A stretch of 64,000 nt of DNA. Source: Siphonodentalium dalli (lineage: Eukaryota; Mollusca; Scaphopoda; Gadilida; Siphonodentaliidae). The notes beneath the pieces were generated by a model. That model searched no databases and was not told the DNA's origin. It saw nothing but the letters and a program-made list of their open reading frames with translations. The stretch covers positions 88,637,980 to 88,701,979 of the forward strand of contig CP136063.1 of NCBI GenBank assembly GCA_032622095.1, given 5' to 3'. This document shows, in pieces, positions 35,456 through 46,416 of this stretch (the stretch's first letter is position 1; each line of letters opens with the position of its first letter). A program made the translations under genes and the position numbers.

Positions 35456-37201
35456 ATGTGCTATATATTTAACGAATTGTTAAAACATTCCTATTTCCCT
35501 GATGAGTGGAAGAGAGCAAACGTTTGTCCCATCTTTAAAAAAGGAGATCCAAGTATGCCATCGAATTATCGTCCGATTTCATTGCTAAGTTGCCTCTCAA
35601 AAATATTTGAGAAATGTATCTTTCGATATTTATCAAAATACTTATACGAAAATAAGCTCCTAACAGATTTACAATCGGGTTTCACTCCAAATGACAGTAC
35701 TGTATTCCAACTAACAGACATATATAATTATCTTATTTCATCTTTAGACGAAGGAAAAGAAATAAGGTGTCTTTTCTGTGACATCAGCAAAGCTTTTGAT
35801 AAAGTTTGGCATAAGGGATTATTGTCCAAATTAAGTAACCTAGGTGTGTGTGAAAACACATACGACATTTTGAAAAATTATTTGGAAAATCGACAACAAA
35901 GAGTCATTTTGGAAACTACCCAGTCGTCTTGGAAATCTGTAGAATCTGGTGTCCCCCAAGGGTCAATACTGGGTCCCCTACTATTCTTGATATACATCAA
36001 TGATATAGCAGACGATATAACAAGTAATATCCGACTTTTTGCAGACGATACCTCCATTTATCTAGCAGTAGAAGATCCCATAATGGCTGCTGACGTCCTA
36101 AACAAAGATATATCGAAAATACATGATTGGTCTAACAAATGGCTTGTTAAATTTAACCCATCCAAAACTGAATCCCTCTTAGTTAGCAGGAAAGAAATTA
36201 AACCTAGCCACCCCCATCTCAAAATGGCAAATCAGCCAATATGCGAAGTAGCGACACATAAACACCTAGGTCTAACCTTTAGTTCCGATGGTAAATGGAA
36301 ATACCATATCGCAGATATTGAAAAACGAGCTTATAGTAGGCTGTCCCTGCTGAGGAGGCATAAATTTAACCTTGACAGGAGGTCACTAGAAAGAATATAT
36401 TTATCATTTATTCGTCCTGTCCTGGAGTATGCCTCCTCAGTTTGGGACAACTGCAGCAACGAAGAAGCTAATGAATTAGAAGAAATCCAATACGAAGCCG
36501 CAAGAATCGTAACTAGCGCGACAAGAAGCTGTAGTAAAGAGGGCTTGCTCCACGAAACTGGGTGGGAGACACTTACGAATAGACGCCGAAAAACCAAGCT
36601 AACTCAATTTTTCAAAATGGTGAAAAAGTCAACACCCGCCTACCTATACATATATGTTCTCCCTATATCAGGGAGTCTAACAAATTACGACTTCAGACCT
36701 AAAGACATGAAGCCGGTTTTTTGTAATACTGAATCATATAAAAAATCCTTTTTACCTGCAGCTGTGAGTCTATGGAATGATCTACCACCGGAGGCTAAAA
36801 ATTGTGAAACCATATCGGACTTCAAATCTTTTCTTAATACTGACCTCGTCGTGAGCCCCCGTTACATGGAATTTGCTTACACAAGACGAAGTCAAATTTT
36901 TCATTGTCGACTACGACTAGGGTGTAGCAATCTGAACTACGACTTATATCTCAATCATTTGCAAGACAATCAATATTGTATATGTGGCGAAATTGAAACA
37001 GTATCACACTTCTTGCACTATTGCACAGTCTTTGAAGCCGAGAGAGATATATGTCTCAGCAACCTTAATAATTTGGAAACAAAAACACTCTTAGAAGGTT
37101 CAAAATCACTTCCCTTGTCCAAAAATATTGAGATATTCGCTAACATTCAGAAATATATAGAACTAACTGGCAGATTCAAGCCATATTATGCACAGACCTG
37201 A
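35456..37201 (+). pseudogene. LINE ORF2 part 3: reverse transcriptase and C-terminal motif
   Basis: 581 residues, intact from here to the stop. RT blocks in order: WKRANVCPIFKKGD (18-31), NYRPISLLS (37-45), CDISKAFDKVWH with catalytic Asp109 (108-119), SGVPQGSILGPLLF (164-177), FADDTSIY with the Asp197-Asp198 pair (195-202) and HLGLTFSSDGKW. An extended thumb/C-terminal region follows. It ends with a Cys508-x-Cys510...His518-x2-His521-x-Cys523 motif that is also recognisable in the fragment at 1.15-1.3 kb. All catalytic residues are present, so the copy is young, but the upstream frameshifts prevent autonomous activity. Confidence 0.9.
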
Positions 37202-37595
37202 TGTATACGACCTTAGGCTACGTATGGAACAAATTAAAAACGCATTAAAATCAAAATTAAACTAATTGTAACATCAATCCCAAAAGTACCCTGCCAAAAC
37301 CTGCTACGATTGAGGGGGGGGGGGGGGGGCTATCAGGCACATTATAATGAACAATAACAGTAAGTAATTTCTTGAGCTGTATACATTCATATACATCGAA
37401 ATGTACATTCTAGTTTTGTCTGTATGAAACGGTCACCATTCATTATTTCATACGTGTAGGAGATGGCTTAAGATAAGCATTATGCTTACTGCCAAATCCC
37501 ATTATAACCATCAATATCTCTCATCATCATACCGTGAATTTTGTACATTATATTGGTTAAAATAAAATATGTTTAAACTAAATGGTTTCCCACAG

Positions 37596-37813
37596 ACGAC
37601 AGTGTTAACGTTTCAGCCAAATTCACTGACTTGAAGCCTGCAGGCCACTACAGTGATGTTTACCCAGCTAGATTGACACCAGTTGATCACGAAAATGCAA
37701 GAAAAATCATAGGTCATGCGTTTACTTTTAAAAATAAATCCACAAGTGTGCGACAGGGCTATCCCATTGCCAAATTGTATCTGGACAAACCCAGAAATAT
37801 AGCAGCTAGTTAA
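37596..37813 (+). CDS. Probable last coding exon of an unknown gene
   Basis: A polypyrimidine acceptor (GGTTTCCCACAG, ending at 37595) is followed by an open frame entering in phase with two leftover bases. It reads DSVNVSAKFTDLKPAG, HYSDVYPARLTPVDHE and NARKIIGHAFTFKNKS, and ends LYLDKPRNIAAS at a TAA (37811-37813). Composition and codon use look like a globular protein. It has no Cys and no repeats, and an AATAAA lies 78 nt downstream. The family is not recognised and no upstream partner exon was found, because the LINE occupies the preceding 3.6 kb. It converges on gene A, the stop codons being about 200 bp apart. It could be a live exon with a long LINE-bearing intron or a gene remnant. 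Confidence 0.45.
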
Positions 37814-37890
37814 ATAATATTCCCACTCACAAAAATCCATTCCCCCAATAATTCACCAGTTTAAATTATTTAGAGATGATGAACAAATCA

Positions 37891-37896
37891 AATAAA
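37891..37896 (+). terminator. Poly(A) signal for the plus-strand exon
   Basis: AATAAA, 78 nt past the TAA at 37813. It lies only 13 bp from the minus-strand poly(A) signal of gene A, so the two 3' ends would overlap. Confidence 0.45.
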
Positions 37897-37908
37897 TAAT
37901 ATTTCACC

Positions 37909-37914
37909 TTTAAT
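37909..37914 (-). terminator. Poly(A) signal of gene A
   Basis: ATTAAA on the minus strand, about 104 nt downstream of the TAG at 38018. It is the common variant hexamer. No AATAAA is seen on this strand in the 3'UTR. Confidence 0.5.
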
Positions 37915-38017
37915 AACACATCATAACATAACATGACATAACACGTCCCGATTTTTAAACCGGACGTTCAAAACGTGCTCTCATTTGTATTGCTATGCAT
38001 ATATACTTATACATGTA

Positions 38018-41000
38018 CTACATGCGTGAACGTTCCAAGTCGCTGTGTTTTCCGCTGTGGTCATCGTGACCGGATCCCTTCTTGCTTCGGACCTCACGTT
38101 CCAAGTCGCTGTGTTTTCCGCTGTGGTCATCATGACCGGATCCCTTCTTGCTTCGGACCTCACGTTCCAAGTCGCTGTGTTTTCCGCTGTGGTCATCATG
38201 ACCGGATACCTTCTTGCTTCGGACCTCACGTTCCAAGTCGCTGTGTTTTCCGCTGTGGTCATCGTGACCGGATCCCTTCTTGCTTCGGACCTCACGTTCC
38301 AAGTCGCTGTGTTTTCCGCTGTGGTCATCATGACCGGATCCCTTCTTGCTTCGGACCTCACGTTCCAAGTCGCTGTGTTTTCCGCTGTGGTCATCGTGAC
38401 CGGATCCCTTCTTGCTTCGGACCTCACGTTCCAAGTCGCTGTGTTTTCCGCTGTGGTCATCGTGACCGGATCCCTTCTTGCTTCGGACCTCACGTTCCAA
38501 GTCGCTGTGTTTTCCGCTGTGGTCATCGTGACCGGATCCCTTCTTGCTTCGGACCTCACGTTCCAAGTCGCTGTGTTTTCCGCTGTGGTCATCGTGACCG
38601 GATCCCTTCTTGCTTCGGACCTCACGTTCCAAGTCGCTGTGTTTTCCGCTGTGGTCATCGTGACCGGATCCCTTCTTGCTTCGGACCTCACGTTCCAAGT
38701 CGCTGTGTTTTCCGCTGTGGTCACCGTGACCGGATCCCTTCTTGCTTCGGACCTCACGTTCCAAGTCGCTGTGTTTTCCGCTGTGGTCACCGTGACCGGA
38801 TCCCTTCTTGCTTCGGACCTCACGTTCCAAGTCGCTGTGTTTTCCGCTGTGGTCATCGTGACCGGATCCCTTCTTGCTTCGGACCTCACGTTCCAAGTCG
38901 CTGTGTTTTCCGCTGTGGTCATCGTGACCGGATCCCTTCTTGCTTCGGACCTCACGTTCCAAGTCGCTGTGTTTTCCGCTGTGGTCATCGTGACCGGATC
39001 CCTTCTTGCTTCGGACATCACGTTCCAAGTCGCTGTGTTTTCCGCTGTGGTCATCGTGACCGGATCCCTTCTTGCTTCGGACCTCACGTTCCAAGTCGCT
39101 GTGTTTTCCGCTGTGGTCATCGTGACCGGATCCCTTCTTGCTTCTGACCTCACGTTCCAAGTCGCTGTGTTTTCCGCTGTGGTCATCGTGACCGGATCCC
39201 TTCTTGCTTCGGACCTCACGTTCCAAGTCGCTGTGTTTTCCGCTGTGGTCATCGTGACCGGATCCCTTCTTGCTTCGGACCTCACGTTCCAAGTCGCTGT
39301 GTTTTCCGCTGTGGTCATCGTGACCGGATCCCTTCTTGCTTCGGACCTCACGTTCCAAGTCGCTGTGTTTTCCGCTGTGGTCATCGTGACCGGATCCCTT
39401 CTTGCTTCGGACCTCACGTTCCAAGTCGCTGTGTTTTCCGCTGTGGTCATCGTGACCGGATCCCTTCTTGCTTCGGACCTCACGTTCCAAATCGCTGTGT
39501 TTTCCGCTGTGGTCATCGTGACCGGATCCCTTCTTGCTTCGGACCTCACGTTCCAAGTCGCTGTGTTTTCCGCTGTGGTCATCGTGACCGGATCCCTTCT
39601 TGCTTCGGACCTCACGTTCCAAGTCGCTGTGTTTTCCGCTGTGGTCATCGTGACCGGATCCCTTCTTGCTTCGGACCTCACGTTCCAAGTCGCTGTGTTT
39701 TCCGCTGTGGTCATCGTGACCGGATCCCTTCTTGCTTCGGACCTCACGTTCCAAGTCGCTGTGTTTTCCGCTGTGGTCATCGTGACCGGATCCCTTCTTG
39801 CTTCGGACCTCACGTTCCAAGTCGCTGTGTTTTCCGCTGTGGTCATCGTGACCGGATCCCTTCTTGCTTCGGACCTCACGTTCCAAGTCGCTGTGTTTTC
39901 CGCTGTGGTCATCGTGACCGGATCCCTTCTTGCTTCGGACCTCACGTTCCAAGTCGCTGTGTTTTCCGCTGTGGTCATCGTGACCGGATCCCTTCTTGCT
40001 TCGGACCTCACGTTCCAAGTCGCTGTGTTTTCCGCTGTGGTCATCGTGACCGGATCCCTTCTTGCTTCGGACCTCACGTTCCAAGTCGCTGTGTTTTCCG
40101 CTGTGGTCACCGTGACCGGATCCCTTCTTGCTTCGGACCTCACGTTCCAAGTCGCTGTGTTTTCCGCTGTGGTCATCGTGACCGGATCCCTTCTTGCTTC
40201 GGACCCCACGTTCCAAGTCGCTGTGTTTTCCGCTGTGGTCATCGTGACCGGATCCCTTCTTGCTTCGGACCTCACGTTCCAAGTCGCTGTGTTTTCCGCT
40301 GTGGTCATCGTGACCGGATTCCTTCTTGCTTCGGACCTCACGTTCCAAGTCGCTGTGTTTTCCGCTGTGGTCATCGTGACCGGATCCCTTCTTGCTTCGG
40401 ACCTCACGTTCCAAGTCGCTGTGTTTTCCGCTGTGGTCATCGTGGCCGGATCCCTTCTTGCTTCGGACCTCACGTTCCAAGTCGCTGTGTTTTCCGCTGT
40501 GGTCATCGTGACCGGATCCCTTCTTGCTTCGGACCTCACGTTCCAAGTCGCTGTGTTTTCCGCTGTGGTCATCGTGACCGGATCCCTTCTTGCTTCGGAC
40601 CTCACGTTCCAAGTCGCTGTGTTTTCCGCTGTGGTCATCGTGACCGGATCCCTTCTTGCTTCGGACCTCACGTTCCAAGTCGCTGTGTTTTCCGCTGTGG
40701 TCACCGTGACCGGATCCCTTCTTGCTTCGGACCTCACGTTCCAAGTCGCTGTGTTTTCCGCTGTGGTCACCGTGACCGGATCCCTTCTTGCTTCGGACCT
40801 CACGTTCCAAGTCGCTGTGTTTTCCGCTGTGGTCATCGTGACCGGATCCCTTCTTGCTTCGGACCTCACGTTCCAAGTCGCTGTGTTTTCCGCTGTGGTC
40901 ACCGTGACCGGATCCCTTCTTGTTTCGGACCTCACGTTCCAAGTCGCTGTGTTTTCCGCTGTGGTCATCGTGACCGGATCCCTTCTTGCTTCGGACCTCA

Positions 41001-44000
41001 CGTTCCAAGTCGCTGTGTTTTCCGCTATGGTCATCGTGACCGGATCCCTTCTTGCTTCGGACCTCACGTTCCAAGTCGCTGTGTTTTCCGCTGTGGTCAT
41101 CGTGACCGGATCCCTTCTTGCTTCGGACCTCACGTTCCAAGTCGCTGTGTTTTCCGCTGTGGTCATCGTGACCGGATCCCTTCTTGCTTCTGACCTCACG
41201 TTCCAAGTCGCTGTGTTTTCCGCTGTGGTCATCGTGACCGGATCCCTTCTTGCTTCGGACCTCACGTTCCAAGTCGCTGTGTTTTCCGCTGTGGTCATCG
41301 TGACCGGATCCCTTCTTGCTTCGGACCTCACGTTCCAAGTCGCTGTGTTTTCCGCTGTGGTCATCGTGACCGGATCCCTTCTTGCTTCGGACCTCACGTT
41401 CCAAGTCGCTGTGTTTTCCGCTGTGGTCATCGTGACCGGATCCCTTCTTGCTTCGGACCTCACGTTCCAAGTCGCTGTGTTTTCCGCTGTGGTCATCGTG
41501 ACCGGATCCCTTCTTGCTTCGGACCTCACGTTCCAAATCGCTGTGTTTTCCGCTGTGGTCATCGTGACCGGATCCCTTCTTGCTTCGGACCTCACGTTCC
41601 AAGTCGCTGTGTTTTCCGCTGTGGTCATCGTGACCGGATCCCTTCTTGCTTCGGACCTCACGTTCCAAGTCGCTGTGTTTTCCGCTGTGGTCATCGTGAC
41701 CGGATCCCTTCTTGCTTCGGACCTCACGTTCCAAGTCGCTGTGTTTTCCGCTGTGGTCATCGTGACCGGATCCCTTCTTGCTTCGGACCTCACGTTCCAA
41801 GTCGCTGTGTTTTCCGCTGTGGTCATCGTGACCGGATCCCTTCTTGCTTCGGACCTCACGTTCCAAGTCGCTGTGTTTTCCGCTGTGGTCATCGTGACCG
41901 GATCCCTTCTTGCTTCGGACCTCACGTTCCAAGTCGCTGTGTTTTCCGCTGTGGTCATCGTGACCAGATCCCTTCTTGCTTCGGACCTCACGTTCCAAGT
42001 CGCTGTGTTTTCCCCTGTGGTCATCGTGACCGGATCCCTTCTTGCTTCGGACCTCACGTTCCAAGTCGCTGTGTTTTCCGCTGTGGTCATCGTGACCGGA
42101 TCCCTTCTTGCTTCGGACCTCACGTTCCAAGTCGCTGTGTTTTCCGCTGTGGTCACCGTGACCGGATCCCTTCTTGCTTCGGACCTCACGTTCCAAGTCG
42201 CTGTGTTTTCCGCTGTGGTCATCGTGACCGGATCCCTTCTTGCTTCGGACCCCACGTTCCAAGTCGCTGTGTTTTCCGCTGTGGTCATCGTGACCGGATC
42301 CCTTCTTGCTTCGGACCTCACGTTCCAAGTCGCTGTGTTTTCCGCTGTGGTCATCGTGACCGGATTCCTTCTTGCTTCGGACCTCACGTTCCAAGTCGCT
42401 GTGTTTTCCGCTGTGGTCATCGTGACCGGATCCCTTCTTGCTTCGGACCTCACGTTCCAAGTCGCTGTGTTTTCCGCTGTGGTCATCGTGGCCGGATCCC
42501 TTCTTGCTTCGGACCTCACGTTCCAAGTCGCTGTGTTTTCCGCTGTGGTCATCGTGACCGGATCCCTTCTTGCTTCGGACCTCACGTTCCAAGTCGCTGT
42601 GTTTTCCGCTGTGGTCATCGTGACCGGATCCCTTCTTGCTTCGGACCTCACGTTCCAAGTCGCTGTGTTTTCCGCTGTGGTCATCGTGACCGGATCCCTT
42701 CTTGCTTCGGACCTCACGTTCCAAGTCGCTGTGTTTTCCGCTGTGGTCACCGTGACCGGATCCCTTCTTGCTTCGGACCTCACGTTCCAAGTCGCTGTGT
42801 TTTCCGCTGTGGTCACCGTGACCGGATCCCTTCTTGCTTCGGACCTCACGTTCCAAGTCGCTGTGTTTTCCGCTGTGGTCACCGTGACCGGATCCCTTCT
42901 TGCTTCGGACCTCACGTTCCAAGTCGCTGTGTTTTCCGCTGTGGTCACCGTGACCGGATCCCTTCTTGTTTCGGACCTCACGTTCCAAGTCGCTGTGTTT
43001 TCCGCTGTGGTCATCGTGACCGGATCCCTTCTTGCTTCGGACCTCACGTTCCAAGTCGCTGTGTTTTCCGCTATGGTCATCGTGACCGGATCCCTTCTTG
43101 CTTCGGACCTCACGTTCCAAGTCGCTGTGTTTTCCGCTGTGGTCATCGTGACCGGATCCCTTCTTGCTTCGGACCTCACGTTCCAAGTCGCTGTGTTTTC
43201 CGCTGTGGTCATCGTGACCGGATCCCTTCTTGCTTCGGACCTCACGTTCCAAGTCGCTGTGTTTTCCGCTGTGGTCATCGTGACCGGATCCCTTCTTGCT
43301 TCGGACCTCACGTTCCAAGTCGCTGTGTTTTCCGCTGTGGTCATCGTGACCGGATCCCTTCTTGCTTCGGACCTCACGTTCCAAGTCGCTGTGTTTTCCG
43401 CTGTGGTCATCGTGACCGGATCCCTTCTTGCTTCGGACCTCACGTTCCAAGTCGCTGTGTTTTCCGCTGTGGTCATCGTGACCGGATCCCTTCTTGCTTC
43501 GGACCTCACGTTCCAAGTCGCTGTGTTTTCCGCTGTGGTCATCGTGACCGGATCCCTTCTTGCTTCGGACCTCACGTTCCAAGTCGCTGTGTTTTCCGCT
43601 GTGGTCATCGTGACCGGATCCCTTCTTGCTTCGGACCTCACGTTCCAAGTCGCTGTGTTTTCCGCTGTGGTCATCGTGACCGGATCCCTTCTTGCTTCGG
43701 ACCTCACGTTCCAAGTCGCTGTGTTTTCCGCTGTGGTCATCGTGACCGGATCCCTTCTTGCTTCGGACCTCACGTTCCAAGTCGCTGTGTTTTCCGCTGT
43801 GGTCATCGTGACCGGATCCCTTCTTGCTTCGGACCTCACGTTCCAAGTCGCTGTGTTTTCCGCTGTGGTCATCGTGACCGGATCCCTTCTTGCTTCGGAC
43901 CTCACGTTCCAAGTCGCTGTGTTTTCCGCTGTGGTCATCGTGACCGGATCCCTTCTTGCTTCGGACCTCACGTTCCAAGTCGCTGTGTTTTCCGCTGTGG

Positions 44001-46416
44001 TCATCGTGGCCGGATCCCTTCTTGCTTCGGACCTCACGTTCCAAGTCGCTGTGTTTTCCGCTGTGGTCATCGTGGCCGGATCCCTTCTTGCTTCGGACCT
44101 CACGTTCCAAGTCGCTGTGTTTTCCGCTGTGGTCATCGTGACCGGATCCCTTCTTGCTTCGGACCTCACGTTCCAAGTCGCTGTGTTTTCCGCTGTGGTC
44201 ATCGTGACCGGATCCCTTCTTGCTTCGGACCTCACGTTCCAAGTCGCTGTGTTTTCCGCTGTGGTCATCGTGACCGGATCCCTTCTTGCTTCGGACCTCA
44301 CGTTCCAGGTCGCTGTGTTTTCCGCTGTGGTCATCGTGACCGGATCCCTTCTTGCTTCGGACCTCACGTTCCAGGTCGCTGTGTTTTCCGCTGTGGTCAT
44401 CGTGACCGGATCCCTTCTTGCTTCGGACCTCACGTTCCAAATCGCTGTGTTTTCCGCTGTGGTCATCGTGAGCGGATCCCTTCTTGCTTCGGACCTCACG
44501 TTCCAAGTCGCTGTGTTTTCCGCTGTGGTCATCGTGACCGGATCCCTTCTTGCTTCGGACCTCACGTTCCAAGTCGCTGTGTTTTCCGCTGTGGTCATCG
44601 TGACCGGATCCCTTCTTGCTTCGGACCTCACGTTCCATGTCGCTGTGTTTTCCGCTGTGGTCATCGTGACCGGATCCCTTCTTGCTTCGGACCTCACGTT
44701 CCAAGTCGCTGTGTTTTCCGCTGTGGTCATCGTGACCGGATCCCTTCTTGCTTCGGACCTCACGTTCCAAGTCGCTGTGTTTTCCGCTGTGGTCATCGTG
44801 ACCGGATCCCTTCTTGCTTCGGACCTCACGTTCCAAGTCGCTGTGTTTTCCGCTGTGGTCATCGTGACCGGATCCCTTCTTGCTTCGGACCTCACGTTCC
44901 AAGTCGCTGTGTTTTCCGCTGTGGTCATCGTGACCGGATCCCTTCTTGCTTCGGACCTCACGTTCCAAGTCGCTGTGTTTTCCGCTGTGGTCATCGTGAC
45001 CGGATCCCTTCTTGCTTCGGACCTCACGTTCCAAGTCGCTGTGTTTTCCGCTGTGGTCATCGTGGCCGGATCCCTTCTTGCTTCGGACCTCACGTTCCAA
45101 GTCGCTGTGTTTTCCGCTGTGTTCATCGTGACCGGATCCCTTCTTGCTTCGGACCTCACGTTCCAAGTCGCTGTGTTTTCCGCTGTGGTCATCGTGACCG
45201 GATCCCTTCTTGCTTCGGACCTCACGTTCCAAGTCGCTGTGTTTTCCGCTGTGGTCATCGTGACCGGATCCCTTCTTGCTTCGGACCTCACGTTCCAAGT
45301 CGCTGTGTTTTCCGCTGTGGTCATCGTGACCGGATCCCTTCTTGCTTCGGACCTCACGTTCCAGGTCGCTGTGTTTTCCGCTGTGGTCATCGTGACCGGA
45401 TCCCTTCTTGCTTCGGACCTCACGTTCCAGGTCGCTGTGTTTTCCGCTGTGGTCATCGTGACCGGATCCCTTCTTGCTTCGGACCTCACGTTCCAAATCG
45501 CTGTGTTTTCCGCTGTGGTCATCGTGACCGGATCCCTTCTTTCTTCGGACCTCACGTTCCAAGTCGCTGTGTTTTCCGCTGTGGTCATCGTGACCGGATC
45601 CCTTCTTGCTTCGGACCTCACGTTCCAAGTCGCTGTGTTTTCCGCTGTGGTCATCGTGACCGGATCCCTTCTTGCTTCGGACCTCACGTTCCAAGTCGCT
45701 GTGTTTTCCGCTGTGGTCATCGTGACCGGATCCCTTCTTGCTTCGGACCTCACGTTCCAAGTCGCTGTGTTTTCCGCTGTGGTCATCGTGACCGGATCCC
45801 TTCTTGCTTCGGACCTCACGTTCCAAGTCGCTGTGTTTTCCGCTGTGGTCATCGTGACCGGATCCCTTCTTGCTTCGGACCTCACGTTCCAAGTCGCTGT
45901 GTTTTCCGCTGTGGTCATCGTGACCGGATCCCTTCTTGCTTCGGACCTCACGTTCCAAGTCGCTGTGTTTTCCGCTGTGGTCATCGTGACCGGATCCCTT
46001 CTTGCTTCGGACCTCACGTTCCAAGTCGCTGTGTTTTCCGCTGTGGTCATCGTGGCCGGATCCCTTCTTGCTTCGGACCTCACGTTCCAAGTCGCTGTGT
46101 TTTCCGCTGTGGTCATCGTGACCGGATCCCTTCTTGCTTCGGACCTCACGTTCCAAGTCGCTGTGTTTTCCGCTGTGGTCATCGTGACCGGATCCCTTCT
46201 TGCTTCGGACCTCACGTTCCAAGTCGCTGTGTTTTCCGCTGTGGTCATCGTGACCGGATCCCTTCTTGCTTCGGACCTCACGTTCCAAGTCGCTGTGTTT
46301 TCCGCTGTGGTCATCGTGACCGGATCCCTTCTTGCTTCTTACGTCACGTTCCAAGTCAATGTGTCCCCCATTCTTCTTGCTCAGGTCTCCTCTTAGCGGG
46401 GTTCCCGAAGCGCAAA
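38018..46416 (-). CDS. Gene A exon 2: giant tandem-repeat secreted protein
   Basis: The terminal exon begins after a consensus acceptor (TTCTTTGCAG, ending at 46417) and joins exon 1 in phase 1. The complete protein is 2812 residues. After the signal peptide it has a short unique part (SGTPLRGDLSKK and on to LERDV). Then come 125 full units of 22 residues plus a 20-residue last unit, ending SRM-TAG. The unit is SKKGSGHDD, then HSGKHS, then DLEREVR. It contains 4 Ser, 3 Lys, 3 Gly, 3 His, 3 Asp, 2 Glu, 2 Arg, 1 Leu and 1 Val, so it is charge-balanced, His-rich and predicted disordered. There is no Cys, Pro or aromatic residue in the array. The minus frame is chosen because of the spliced signal peptide and because many unit variants are silent in it (CAC/CAT, GAC/GAT, CGA/AGA, GGT/GGC, TTG/CTG). 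The role is unknown. Matrix, mucus, adhesive or shell polymer is an inference from secretion and repetition. Confidence 0.88.
39141..43076 (-). repeat. 31-unit (2046-bp) higher-order duplication in gene A
   Basis: Diagnostic variants recur exactly 2046 bp apart. Plus-strand CTTCTGACC is at 39141 and 41187, AAATCG at 39489 and 41535, GGACCCC at 40201 and 42247, and GGATTCC at 40316 and 42362. CGTGGCC is at 40441 and 42487, TTGTTTCGG at 40920 and 42966, and GCTATGG at 41024 and 43070. Only a few positions differ (near 41967, 42013 and 42880). A 31-unit block has therefore been duplicated in tandem very recently. Confidence 0.9.
44005..46060 (-). repeat. 16-unit (1056-bp) higher-order duplication in gene A
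   Basis: The cluster CCAGGTCG, CCAGGTCG, CCAAATCG at 44305-44445 recurs 1056 bp later at 45361-45500. GTGGCC variants near 44005/44071, 45061 and 46051 are spaced 1056 or 990 bp, so a 16-unit block duplicated with a one-unit shift in places. Confidence 0.75.

Larger units (their letters stand above)
33480..37270 (+). mobile_element. Nearly full-length non-LTR retrotransposon (CR1/Jockey-like LINE)
   Basis: An apurinic-type endonuclease is followed by a reverse transcriptase and a C-terminal Cys/His motif, all on the plus strand and in LINE order over 3.6 kb. Two frameshifts split the coding region into three ORFs at 33601, 34668 and 35456. No target-site duplication or diagnostic 3' tail could be identified, so both boundaries are approximate. 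A 16-nt G run lies at 37314-37329 just beyond. Domain style suggests the CR1/Jockey branch, but the clade assignment needs a tree. Confidence 0.85.
38030..46339 (-). repeat. 66-bp coding tandem array, ~126 units
   Basis: 8.31 kb of 66-bp units with no length variant: the residue count divides exactly into 125 units plus a partial one. G+C of the unit is about 56%, well above the AT-rich surroundings. Units are 97-100% identical. Recurrent variants include GHDD to GHGD, LERE to LERG, RSKK to RNKK and KKGS to KKES. Because 66 is a multiple of 3 and the unit lacks stops, three additional frames are also open across the array. Confidence 0.97.

Noticed and set aside
37975-39147. Plus-strand Cys-rich frame (VPSRCVFRCGH repeat)
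   Set aside because: It covers only the first part of the array, ends at a chance TGA created by a TTCTGA variant, and has no signal peptide or splice support.
37993-46314. Second minus-strand frame of the array (MTTAENTATWNVRSEARRDPV-type repeat)
   Set aside because: Shadow frame. The splice from the signal-peptide exon enters the other frame, and variants such as T to I here are silent there.
38030-46339. CRISPR-like direct repeats
   Set aside because: Repeats are contiguous 66-bp coding units without unique spacers, in a eukaryotic context.
38045-46396. Plus-strand 2783-codon frame (hydrophobic VFSAVVIVTGSLLAS-type repeat)
   Set aside because: It is the complement of the gene A array. 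It lacks a supported start exon, and unit changes that are silent on the minus strand alter this product.
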